64,000 nt of DNA, taken from NCBI GenBank assembly GCA_038503035.1, contig JAVSML010024722.1, positions 561,332 through 625,331 on the forward strand. Direction: 5' to 3'. The translations under genes and the position numbers were made by a program. Source of the DNA: Crocodylus rhombifer. Taxonomy: Eukaryota; Chordata; Crocodylia; Crocodylidae. The notes beneath the pieces were generated by a model, which saw only the letters and a program-made list of their open reading frames with translations, searched no databases and was not told where the DNA came from. This document shows, one piece after another, positions 1 through 11,419 of this stretch; positions within the stretch are counted from its first letter, which is position 1, and every line of letters begins with the position of its first letter.

Positions 1-3000
1 TGCTATTTATTATCTTCAACATGAGGAAAATATGGAGTTTCATAGGTATAAAATAGGGCAGGATCTTGTACTTTCCTATAATACATGTTATGAATGAGAA
101 CTCCTGTTTCAAATAGAAATAGATTACCCTATTCAAAGAAACCATAAGAACTGTCCTGAACATTTACAGTCTCTAATATAAAATTCAAACTGTCCAAGTT
201 CTGCAATATCTGCCTAACTGTGTCCTTTGTAGCTTTCCTTTGTTTTACTTGTCCTCTGCACTTCCAGTTTTCATCTGGAACTAGGAGTGCTATAGTAAAG
301 CAAGAAAAGCTATTTTTGGAAATTCTAAACTCCGCTAGAAACAGAGCACTAAATATCTCATAAGGCAGCATGTTCTTACAAGAGCTTCAGCCTAGTTATG
401 CAGAGCAATTCATGTAACTTTTGATGATGCTATGTATGTCAGCTGAACCTGAATTCTGTTTCCTTTTAGTTTTCTCACCGGTAATTTCACTATATCCTAA
501 ACCATGATATATGACTGCTTTTAGCACAAGCAATGTTACACACTGCTCATATTTTGGCAGATAAACAAGTATATTCTGGAGTCAGTCCTTATCCTAGATT
601 TCATTCTGGAAAGCTCGTAAGATTTATGGTGGGAATAACTTGGGACAGCTGCATTCTTTCCACTGAGTTTTAACTACCATTTAGTCTGATCATTCCTAAT
701 TGTGAATCCATCCTATTCTAAGCTTCCTGAAAAGAAAAAAAAAGAGTTGTTATCCTCTAGGGGGAAAAAATCAGTGATTTATCTCAGTGATAAACACCAT
801 TTTAAAACATGAGAAGGTCAGCATATAATGAACAAATACTCAGACTTTATTATAATAAATATTTTCTTTACTGAAATGTTCTCTACCACTATACTTTAAT
901 GTCAGCAGTAGATAGAAAACTTTGAAAAGACTTTTGTTTCATCTTGTTCCCTAAGTATTTATATCCTACTGTGAAGAAACACTGACAGCAGAGCAGAGAT
1001 GTTTTTATTCTTGATATAAAGGTGCCCTTAAAAGTGAATTTGTTTGAAAACTGTTCACAGAATCAAAATATTGGAACCTTGAGGCTATCTCTCTTTCTTA
1101 AAATTATTCTTGATCAAATTGTATTTCCAAAATAAGTAGTTTACAATCCAGCTAGGATAAGTCAGTCATGAAAAGGATGTCCAAATCCACCAATTTACAT
1201 TGGTTTGGTCTGGCTTAATTTTTAAATATTTTGAGACAGAAAGTTGATGGCATGTGAATACTATGATTGACATAACAGTCTTAGGTTTTTTTTCTTCTGT
1301 CTGCCATATTGTATAGTATCAAAATGAAATGGTAATTAGACCCCATTTCTGACCTAAGTCAATTTAGAACAATAATAATTCACTTATATTTTACATATCA
1401 TTTTGTAAAATGTAACATCCTCCAGTTTGCTCAATAGTTTTTCATTTTCACTTGCTATAGATCGTTTAAATAGCATGATTTCAATCAATGGGCTGAGGTA
1501 TTTCAAAATGGTGCTGCTAATGTGAGAGATTGTTATCATGCAGAAAGCTTACATGGGTAGTTTTGACATGCCCCGTGTCTCAAAGGACTGAGAACTGAAT
1601 TTATCTGAATGCAAACTGACATTAATCTTTTAACATCAGTTTGTTTGTTTGTTGGTTGGTTTGTTCTTCTTTTTTCCTTTTACTTTCTGGTTTAGATCAA
1701 CTCACATGTCATTTAGCATGCTGAAAGTCTGAACCTCTGACCACAAGAGTTCCACATTCCTAAACTAGGGATTACTCTTGCTGTCTCACTCCCCCCTAGC
1801 TAAGAGAGAGTAAGACTGTTAGGCTTTAGGATAGAGTTGCATTACTTAAACATTTCAGTGACTTCCATTTGCTCATATGTTATGTATCCAGCGCATGGAT
1901 AGATTCCAAGTATTCTTGATTACCAAATCCTTTTTGATTTCTCTTAGATAAACTTTCATTTTAGTCCCCTGTAACCAAAGGGGATCTTCCTGAAATGAAT
2001 CATCATTTTCAGTATTAGCTTTCATGGCAACCCACAGGTGCAGAGCAGAAAATGATACAGACTGATATAAAAAGCAGGAATAATCAAGGTATATTACACA
2101 ATGATTATTCTGATTTAAAGCAAATCTTATATAAATGGAATCAAGATGTTTCTTGTACAGCTAGAAAACAAGAATTCCTTTTTTGTGAAAAAATTCAAAA
2201 TTTTGATGTTTCAGCAGTTGTTTTCACTCTACATTGAAAGCGAAACTAGACCTTTGGAATTTTTTCTGGGAGAAAGAGACCTCAGTTTAGCTCAGTAGTT
2301 ATTTAGGGCATTTTCTTGGGAGATGAGAGAGACCAATATGCATTTGATTCAGAATCTCATTCATACTAGGTGAATGTCCTAATTATTGAAGTCTTGGTTG
2401 TTCAGGCCTTTTCCCTCTGATTTTGAAAAGAAATTTCCTCTGGGACCTGAAAAACCTTCCCTTTAAAAGTTTATGGAAATTAATATATTTCCTGAGAAGT
2501 TTTGATTTTGACAAATCACAGCATTTCCCAACAAAAACATTTCTTCCAATGGTACATGATCGGATTCCAAGTGAAAAAGCCCATTTTGGAGAAAATGCTC
2601 TTTGCCTTCTTGACCTACCACTTGTACATTTCAAATTGCAATTTACATTTTGGGGTTTTATAATTTGAGCATACACATTCCTTCTACTGCTTGGACTATG
2701 CTTCAAAAATGCACCTTGAATTATAAGAATGCCTATAGACATATCAACCTATAGTCCTGCCTATTGTAGGAGATAGATAGTATGTCATTACAAGGAATGT
2801 GCCAAATAGCTTCACCCAGAAAAGGACACCTGAGCAGACATAACAGAGGAATGGGAGTATTTGGTTCTCCTTGTAAATGTATTTGGCTGGCCTTTATTAT
2901 TGCAGTAATAAACTCCAGAGCACAGGCTATTTAGAATATCATAGCATGCCATCTTCAAACACAACTGATGTGATGCAAAACCAAATCATAGTAGAACTGT

Positions 3001-3530
3001 ATTAATAACTGATACAAACATCGTCTTACATGTGTCTTAATTACATGGCAATCATCTAACAGTTTCCACACAATACCAGAAATGCAATTCATGACCTTCA
3101 GCTGAAAAAAGCCTGGGTCTCTACCTGAAAAACTCTTCAAGCCCAGTTAATGTAAATAATTAATATACACTTAACCAAGTCTGATATTCTATCCTACAGA
3201 GGCTGTGTGTGAACACACAAGCCAATACTGCACCATCTTTTCCCATCTAATTGGAACATCTCTGCTTATACTGCATGCCTTCTAATAGAATTACTAGAGC
3301 ATTATAATTAGATATCTTGGGTTCAATTGAATTAATCTACAATTTTTTTCTTTGTTGTTTTAATCAGGCAGGAGTCATCATATGCTTCTAGTCTTTGTCA
3401 GGTGGATTATTATCTGGTTGTTCACTATAGTGTTCTTCCCTATATTTGTTAGGACATTCATGGTTTCTTGACAGACATCTCAAGTAAAATACTCACATGA
3501 GCCAATATGAAATATGTTTTCCTTTTTCAG
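1..3530. other. Intron upstream of the RhoGAP exon
   Basis: AT-rich, non-coding sequence ending in the splice acceptor at 3530. The only low-complexity stretch of note is a short (TTTG)n-like run near 1643-1665. ORFs on both strands around 2383-2742 overlap each other, show no family resemblance and look like chance. No repeat family was recognised. Confidence 0.6.
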
Positions 3531-3608
3531 GTCTGGATGTTGATGGAATATACAGAGTCAGCGGCAATCTGGCAACAATACAGAAGTTACGATTTGTTGT
3601 CAATCAGG
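3531..3608 (+). CDS. ARHGAP15: RhoGAP-domain coding exon, probably ARHGAP15 (internal exon)
   Basis: This is an internal exon. A pyrimidine-rich acceptor (ttttcctttttcag) ends at 3530 and the donor is G|GTAAGT at 3609. The exon is 78 bp and begins and ends in phase 1. Its 25 whole codons read LDVDGIYRVSGN, then LATIQKLRFVVNQ. The Arg in GIYRVSGN is the arginine finger that RhoGAP domains insert into the GTPase active site to speed GTP hydrolysis. From memory of the family, the LATIQKLRF-VNQ segment fits ARHGAP15 (a Rac1 GAP with an N-terminal PH domain) better than ARHGAP12, 27 or 9. This copy has FVVNQ where I recall FIVNQ in human. No other exon of the gene was recognised, which fits the very large introns of ARHGAP15. 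RhoGAP membership is near certain; the paralogue call is good but rests on 25 residues. Confidence 0.88.
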
Positions 3609-5262
3609 GTAAGTGATTCCTTCACCCTGGTAATGTTTTGTTTAGTACTTAACTGTCTCAGATGACAATATTTCAGAATCTGCTGCATGCTGGTGGCAGA
3701 GAATGATGAGCTATATTTTGGGAAAGAGAGAAAGGTAGATATAGCAAACAAAAGCAAAGAATAAGTATTGGTTTCGGAGACAGAAAAAATAGAACATAAA
3801 ATAGTGAAAACAGTAGGGAAACTGGAGATGAGAAGGAGAAAATGAGAAAAATGAAACAAAATGACAAGATGATGTAAAACATACAAACTGAGGATTTGGA
3901 ATAAGGAAAAAAAAGTGAAAAAAATTAAGTAAATTGAATATTGACTGTTAAATAAAATTTGAATAAGCAAGCCTGGAAACTAAAGGAACAATGGAGGAAA
4001 AAGGAAAAGACAGATGCTTTAAAAAGAAGAGAACAAAACATTAAGGCTAGACTGAAATCCTGGCTTAGTGGAAGCCAATGGTAAGTTTGTTCAAGATGTC
4101 ACCCAAGGGAGCAAGACCAGAATGATGAGCATTAAAGAGACACATAACATGAAAACTGAAAACAAAGTTATAATTACATTTAAATTGAAAAGTAGTTTTA
4201 GTTTTCCACAAGTATAACCCAAGCCAGTGTAACGTTAAATGATACATAACATGTTACAGGTGTTTTAGCGATTATTGGTAGTTTGTAGGCAAACACTTCC
4301 CTAAACCATTCACGTGGTTACTATTCGTGGCAAGGTCTGAACATGCAGCATTAACATTATATAAATAACTAGATGAATATCATTGACAACAATGGCCTCT
4401 CAAATATGGAGTCAAGAGTGATGCATTAAAATTTATTAAGGGCTTCCTGAATTAACCAACTCTATATTCTAATCTGTTAAACTCTTCCTTTTTCTTTTTT
4501 AATATTGCTTAGAGACCATTGTTAGACCAACAAAATGTTTAGGCTTTTAAAACATGACCACACTATGCTGACCTGGTGTTGTAGCATAACACAAATCTAT
4601 TTAGAGCTGGAGATTGCACTGCAGAACCCCCAGTTTTGGAGGAGGTGAGAGTACCTTTCAGGGTCCTGCAGTGTGTTGGGTGAGTGGTGTAATAACCTTG
4701 AGTCACCAGTAAAACTATTGAATTTCTGCATCTACTGCATACAAGTTGATAGGACAAAATAAATTGAGGAAGTGAAAACGCCTAGCTATTAAATTGTGAA
4801 GAACACTGTGCACCTCATATGCAGTAGGTGAATAAGGGAGCCAAGATATTACTGTCAAACACTTAAATGCATTTCTGTCACTCAGCTAAGCTACTGCTTT
4901 TGGTTGGTAGCACACATTTCTAAAAATATATGCTGTATTTGGTATGTAGTCTAAAAATACATATTGGTAGTACTATTTCTAAAAATACATAATGGTTGTA
5001 TCTACAGGTCCCATTTAAATCAGTACCCAAATAACCACCTATTTTAGATGCATCACCTTACTAGAGCTCTTCCTGCTTAGTTCATTGCTATCACAGGGTT
5101 TTATTGACATTGTCACTGTTGTGCATGCTCTTCTACACCAAATAGAAGTTTCTCTGGTCAATGCTTATCATCATACAACACTGAACTCCTCTAATTCTAG
5201 CCTCAGCCCTTCAGATTAGACCGATCCTGTGAAATTCTGAGGGCACTTCACTTTCATTGAAG
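3609..5262. other. Intron, with a purine-rich tract
   Basis: Donor-side start of the long downstream intron. Positions about 3705-4040 are strongly purine-rich on the + strand (repeated GAAAG and AAAAG), so the complementary strand carries a long chance pyrimidine-rich ORF. Around 4919-4990 the motif TCTAAAAATA occurs three times about 30 bp apart. No gene is seen. Confidence 0.55.
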
Positions 5263-5725
5263 GTACTGTATTTGCTTGAATATGATGGCCCCAAATATAA
5301 GATGATGCCCTAATAATTAGACTCTATATATGGAAAATTTATAGATTTGTTATTTTCCAGGTATAAAATCTAAATATTAGAGGTTTTCTTGAATTTGTCC
5401 CCCTCCTGCTGCTACAGCCAGGAAAATAAATCTGGGGGTCAGGTAGCCCCCATACCCTCTGCACTCTAACTTCTTCCCATTGCAGTTCCTTACCCCTCCT
5501 TACTGCCAGACCATGATCTCCCTAAGTACCTGGAAGTAAGGGGAAATCTGAAAAAACTAACCTTGAAATAAGCATAAGAAAATTACTATAGGCACATGTA
5601 GATGTAGTTCATCCAAAATTGATTCATTTTACCTTTTTTGAAACTGCTGAAAGTTTTACATGTACTCCACAAGCAGACTTCTAAGCAGCACTTTTATACC
5701 TACTTATATATAGTACAAATTGGGT
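5263..5725 (+). mobile_element. MITE-like DNA element, copy A (3'-truncated)
   Basis: The segment begins GTACTGTATTTGCTTGAATA and runs through TATAAGATGATGCCC, GAATTTGTCCCCCTCCTG and AAAATAAATCTGGGGG. The same blocks, in the same order, occur in reverse complement at 20530-21011 (copy B). Copy B has a matching inverted end at 17353, which shows that the family has terminal inverted repeats. The far end of copy A was not found, so it is probably truncated near 5725. The superfamily is unassigned. Two copies in one window establish it as a repeat. Confidence 0.6.
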
Positions 5726-5739
5726 GATTGCATACAAAA

Positions 5740-6727
5740 CGTTTATTATTTATAACTTTTAAATACAAGTACTATTCTGCTGAGGAGTAAAAATCTCTGC
5801 AACAGCAGCATGTGTAGATGCTGTGGAGGGGCTGACTGTGGCAGAGGGTGTTTCAGTATGGGGGCTGCCTGCTGAGTAGCCCAGCACTGATGCAACCTCC
5901 TGCCCCAGCCAGCCCCACCACAGCACGATGAGCCAGCCCCAGGCTGGCAGGTTGACATCCCCTCCCACCCCCTCACTCCCCAGTCCCTTGCCAGCTGGGG
6001 ATGCTGCAGTCCCAGGCATGCATGAAAACATGCACCCAGGAGCAATAATTTGCTGAAGAGGTACTGTTACTTTTAGCATTTCATCTGCCTTGGAATTGGT
6101 TTGGATTCCCTGTTTATATCTACAGTTTGACTGGCAGCTGGGCTTAAAATTCATGAGAACCCATTGTGTGAATTTTTGTAAAATGTAACTTTAAGGAACT
6201 TGGAGTAACTTGGTGGAATATGACAATTTATTAAGATGCTAATTTGTGGAGAGAGAGACTGTTTGCCAAACATAAAAAGGAGGGAAGTCAAGCCTGGTAA
6301 TAACATAGAAGACAGCAAAAATTACATGAGAGGGAGGAGTCAAAGTGACAATTTCTTGGAAGGAGGGTTAATGTAACATGAAAGACAGGAAAAGAGAATG
6401 GCAATAAAAAAGTTCAACCCTTAAAGTCAAGGATGTAGAGCTTTAATTGGCTCTGGAAGCAAAATAAAACTCAACATTAATTTCAGAGTTTACATGTGAC
6501 CTCATTCTTTGAGACCTTATTCTGTGAAATAAAACTCTCTCTTTTATGTAATAGCTGTACATAGCTTGGCAGCAAGATAGAAGACTGGAGGATATGCAAG
6601 GCTATACCTAAGGGCTAGAAATAAAAGGGAGCAGACTGAAGTTCAAACCTTGAGTTGATCTCTATGGAATGCTCTTCTGTTTTGCCAAAGATGTGTATCC
6701 TTATAGTCCTAGCAAGTTCAGTAATTT
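5740..6727. other. Intron; GC-rich patch then ordinary sequence
   Basis: Positions 5800-6030 form a GC-rich island-like patch with C-runs (CCCCTCCCACCCCCTCACTCCCC near 5957). Two overlapping minus-strand ORFs cover it but resemble no known protein. It may be the interior of an unrecognised repeat. From 6060 to 6727 nothing was recognised. Confidence 0.4.
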
Positions 6728-7215
6728 TCATAGATTTCATAGACATTAGGGCTGGAAGGGACCTCGGGAGATCATCGAGTCCAGCCCCTTGCCCAAAGGG
6801 CAGGAAGTCAGCTGGGGTCATAGGATCCCAGCAAGATAAGCATCCAATTTACTCTTGAAGGTGTTCAATGTAGGTGCTTGAACCACCTCCGCTGGCAGAC
6901 TGTTCCAGACCTTGGGGGCTCGGACAGTAAAGAAATTCTTCCTTATGTCCAGCCTGAAACAGTCTTGCAGGAGTTTGTGACCGTTCAACCTCGTCATCCC
7001 TTGGGGCGCTCTGGTGAACAGACGTTCCCCCAGATCCTGGTGGTCATCCCTGATAAACTTATAGGTGGCCATCAGATCACCCCTGAGCCCGCGCTTTTCC
7101 AGGCTAAAGAGTCCCATGGCTCTCAGCCTGTCATCCTAAGATCTGTTTTCCTGACCTCTGATCATGCGCGTGGCTCTCCTCTGGACTCTCTCAAGCTTCT
7201 CCACATCCTTTTTGA
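6728..7215 (-). mobile_element. CR1 LINE 3' end, 5'-truncated
   Basis: Minus-strand CR1 fragment. The translation 7117-6818 carries the CR1 ORF2 C-terminal signature: LFSLEKRGLRGDL, RLNGHKLLQD, FRLDIRKNFFTVR, and VWNSLPAEVV. The 3' UTR lies to the left (CTGGAAGGGACCTCGGGAGATC on the + strand), and the tail near 6728 is a decayed ATTCTATG-type repeat. The copy carries only the last part of ORF2, as is usual for 5'-truncated CR1 insertions. It is antisense to the host gene. Confidence 0.9.
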
Positions 7216-7235
7216 ATTTTGCATTAGTGTAACTC

Positions 7236-10200
7236 CATTGACTTCACTGGGTGTTAACAGGCAGCTAGGCTAACTCTTTTAGCCATTGTGTGGGTCTCTT
7301 GATTCAAGAGGGTAGTGCAAAATAATTTTATTGGGAACAGAAAAAAAACCCCCAGAATTTCTTATCTTTAGTATCTCCCTAAAATCTTTGCTAAGTGGTA
7401 GAAAAATAGAGAGTGGTGGAGGAGGAAGGGAAGCCTTCCCTCAGTATATTAGACCTGTCTATTCTGTCTTGACATCCAAACATTAGATTGACATTATGTT
7501 ATAGCACAAGCTTCCACCTCAATCAGAATGGCTAATTCTATGTAACTAGACAGGACATTATAGTGTGGCTGTTATTTGGTATCATAGATGTATCAACAAC
7601 TCTGTATACTAATGTTAAAGTTAAATATACAAAGATGCAACTAATGGATTGTCGGCATCATTTTGACATTAACCACGTAGGGGACACTTAGAAATCTAAT
7701 TCTCGATGAAGTGGCCAAAGGAAATTAAAAGAAAACACTAAAGTTCTGAAAGGTTTTATTTCTTATCTATTGTTTTTGTTCATGTTTATTTGTGTTAATA
7801 TTGCTGAACTATCCTAAAGGAGAAGAATGATACTGTCTAAAGAAGGGCCTAGATAAGTGACTTAGACAAGTATTTTCCGTTAAAAGATCTTTGAAAATCT
7901 CATCCATTAAAATCTTTAGGCTATGGCTAACCAAGTCATGGTTAGGTACACATACATAAAAGTGTCAAGGAGTCTTTTCCATATCTCCTAAGCCACAATT
8001 GCAATCCCTACTGATTCTCCTAATAGGGTATGCCATGAAATCAAAAAGTCCATCTTTCAATTCTTTAAAAATTCAGTAAGTCTGATCAAAATGTGCACAA
8101 TATTTCAGAGACGCAAGGAATAACTTTAAAGTGGCAGGGGGACATTATTTGTTTAAATAACAATCATCTTATTTTGTGCAAGGGAAGACTGTGGACTGGG
8201 GTAAATCTATTTGTGTAAACTGTCCTGAGATTGCTATAAGTTACTGTCGGTGACCTTGGAGCTATTGTGCTTGAGTCTCCTTGCATTAGATATCGTTCAA
8301 GTGGCATTACAATGAATACACAAGGGTGGGGGGGAGGGCACTGGGTTTTTAATTTAGCATCCTGATAACTACCCGTGATAATTAGCCAGCATTAACCTCA
8401 AACTGCTGAGACAAAGGTAATAATCTACCAATATTGGCTTGTTTAGTACAAAAGGTGCATCCTGTCTGCACTGTATAATGTCTAGACCAGCATATCCCAA
8501 AAGTTCTGGGTTTCCTCCCTACAATAGAAAGCCAGATACTCTTGTACCCCCCTGCTTCAGCTGCTGCTGTTTCTCTTCCCCCTTCTCCCCTCTGCCCCCC
8601 CCCCAACATTGATTGCCATCAGTTCTTCCTGCCAGCTTGGAAACATTTCAAAAGGGGTTTGTTTTAGATATGGGACACATACAGCCCCTGTGGTGTCTGC
8701 TGGCTGAAACATTCCTGAATTGCTGCAGGTTCATGCAATTGCAGCTCTCAAGCCAGGGTGCACTAGAGAAGGCCACATCAGTCTACAGCTCCAATCCCCT
8801 TCCCTCAACAGGGATGGGGTAGAGGGGAGGAGAAAGTGGAGAGCACGTGAGTAAAGTCATAAGCAAAGGTCTCCAGCTTCAAATCCCCTGAAATTCTCTT
8901 TTCCCCCCTCTCAGTAAAGCACAGAAGTAGAGGGGATTGAGACCAGAGCACCCAGCTCTGGAGGCAACAGAGGCCTCGGGAGTTGTGAGGGGTCTGGCAG
9001 GGTGGACGAGGAATGGTAAGCACAACCCTGGTGGCTCTGGCTATAACTCAGCTCTGGTGGTGAAGAAACAAAAATTCGGACAGGGTCTACATGTATAAGT
9101 AACAAAAGGTGAAATGCTTCAACATAATACATTTTCATCTCAAAAGGTACTGTTTTGGAGCGCTTCATCCACAACTGGAACATTTCAAAGGGCCTGTATG
9201 TTGCAGTGTTACTCCAATGCTTTGCTTACTAAGTATCATTTCTTAACTTGCAGAGCTCCTTCCCTCCTTCCTTCCTTCCTCCCTCCCTCCCTTTTTCCTT
9301 ATATGCGAGTATCTTTATGTCTCTGTCCATGTATCTTTATTTTTCCTTAGACTAAACCAGAAAAATAGTACTTTAAATATGAGTGTTTATCTTATGCTAT
9401 TTCTCTTCTGCATGTCATTTATTTTCCATGAAAATGTAATGCAACAATAGACATTTGTTGGTTAACAGTCTAAAAACTACTTTTAAATGCCAGGAGTTTA
9501 ACATGTGATCAATTCTTGTTCAGCTAAAGTGCTTTGGGTTTTATTTCTCCATCAAGAGTTCACCCTTAAATCTCATACCATCCTTCCAAATTTTGTGTTG
9601 TGCATCTATTAAATATCTCCTGGTTTCACTGCTGTTGCAAGTTAAGCAGCATAGGAAAAAAATTGAGCTATTTTTAATAGAATAAATCTGAGAGCAAAGC
9701 ATTAACGCTGGTTCCTGCCTCTGTGCTGTTAACGTTATCTGCAGCATCAGAAATTGAATAAAAAGTAGACAAAAATAGAGAAAGGGGAGCAAGGTAACAA
9801 CTGGCAACTTCATCAATTGATCAGGAATAGGAAGAAACAGGGAAAGACAGTTTTTGATTTTTTTTAAGTCTCTCTGATAGCCATTTCATTCTTTGTTTTT
9901 AGTTAACTAGATCATTTTTGCCCTTTATTATCATTTCTTAAGCTGAGGTAATTCCTAAAACTGACATTCTTGCCAGCAATAGCAGCTATAGCACAAAATA
10001 CCTTATTTACTGTAGTCCTTTGCACAGGATTTTCTTTCTGTATGTGAAGCCACTGATATTGTACCTTTTTGCTTCCAGGTGACAAGATTATCTTTTATCA
10101 ATGATTTATTTTTCCCATTAAAAGCTGAGGAGATCACTTGATCATAACAATGCCAGACCACAACATCTTTCAGTTCTTTGGAAACACTCTAAGTCATCAT

Positions 10201-11195
10201 TTTTTCAGGACCATTGATTTAAGGAACTGGAGGTTGCAAGGACTGTCAGTGGCAGCAAGAGACTGATATTTTTCTTAGTTTATAAGTGTTTTAAGTGCAG
10301 TTATTGAAAACATAATTAAGAATAATTCCTTTCAGGCTCACAAGAAATGGGTCATATGCCTTCAACAGATATGTTGGAAAGTGGAAATAGGTATGTATGG
10401 AAAGTGCTGGAGATCCCAGTCTAGGTATTACATATGAGCATGTTACAGAAAGTATCATTTCAGTCTTCATTTCCATACCTAATTTTCAGTAAGATTGAAA
10501 GAATGGAGATTAGCACTTAATTACCCATGCAAGTTGCTGCTCAGAAAGTTAGCTAGTGAGGCTACTATTCTGCACTACATCTACATGTGGACACCTAGAC
10601 CCAGATCCCATCCTGCCTACTAGACTTCTAAGCCTACATAGCCACACACGCACGCGTGCACACACTCGCACGCGCGCGTGCACACACACACACACACAGC
10701 TTAATGCAAAATTCATTGAGAGCAGAAATTGGGATTTCTTTTCTTTCCAGGGAATGACCCACCTCACTGGGCTACAGTCAAGCTCCTTCTTGCTTGATCA
10801 CCTTCTAAATACATAAATCTTACGTTCTTTTCCATCTTCAACAAGATGGATGGAAGATACTCTCAGCTGTGCTTCATCCATCGCCGCTGGTTTAGCGGGA
10901 AGTATGGCTACAAAGTGGCAAGCGTGGCCTATTACTGAGAAGGGTCCCCTACCCTAAGGTATTGGACAAAATGTGGGTGTGCCTCCTTACTACTTTTATG
11001 GTTTAAGTGCTTGAGATTAATATGAAGTCCTGTTCTAAATGATGGCTTTCAGGGACTCAAGCAAGGTGGAACAGGATGTCACTTAGATGCACAGATACCT
11101 AAAGAGCCACTCAGTTGCCTAATAGGTTGAATACAATCTGTCCTTAGAATACCTATGGGTGAGACCATGAAGTATGTTACCTCACACACAGTGAG
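7236..11195. other. Intron without recognised genes
   Basis: Non-coding. It contains a G-run and C-run (GGGTGGGGGGGAGGG near 8325; ten C's near 8597), a (CCTT)n/(CCCT)n pyrimidine tract at 9258-9297 and the CA/CG microsatellite listed separately. ORFs here are short and unconvincing. The sequence GTGTAACTCCATTGACTTCACTGG at about 7227-7250 resembles a fragment of an old amniote palindromic repeat. Confidence 0.5.
10640..10700. repeat. Alternating purine-pyrimidine microsatellite (CA/CG)n
   Basis: The run reads CACACACGCACGCGTGCACACACTCGCACGCGCGCGTGCACACACACACACACACA, almost perfect alternation of purine and pyrimidine with several CG steps. Such sequence is a classic candidate for left-handed Z-DNA. 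Overlapping ORFs on both strands here (repeats of Thr-His or Val-Cys) come from the microsatellite. Confidence 0.9.
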
Positions 11196-11419
11196 TACAT
11201 CTACATGAGACATTACCGCATAGTCATTACAGAGCATTTATTTAGTACTTTTATTAGCAACTGCTAAATAAATACCAGGAACCAGTGTTATGCTCAGTAG
11301 CGTTGGCGAATGTCTTTTAGGTGACGCAACTGAGCAGTAGTGTATTAGCACTGTCTGTGCTGTGACATGCTTGTGTGCAGTAGTTTTCTACTGAGCAGTC
11401 AGTGTCTTGTGTAGATGCA
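11196..11419. mobile_element. MITE with terminal inverted repeats
   Basis: The left end TACATCTACATGAGACA (11196-11212) and the reverse complement of the right end, TGCATCTACACAAGACA (11403-11419), match at 14 of 17 positions, with only transition differences. The enclosed 224 bp has no coding capacity. A related end, TGCATCTACACATGCAC, appears near 32136. No convincing target duplication was seen. It is probably a non-autonomous DNA transposon of unassigned superfamily. Confidence 0.55.

Noticed and set aside
2383..2742. Opposing long ORFs on both strands
   Set aside because: They overlap on opposite strands, neither has family resemblance, and there are no splice or promoter signals to support either.
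3587..3970. 127-residue minus-strand ORF overlapping the exon end
   Set aside because: It is the shadow of a purine-rich tract (Ser/Phe/Leu-rich translation). The real coding sense is the + strand exon.
5746..6154. Two overlapping minus-strand ORFs (99 and 131 residues)
   Set aside because: They overlap each other in different frames over a GC-rich patch and resemble nothing. They are probably chance.
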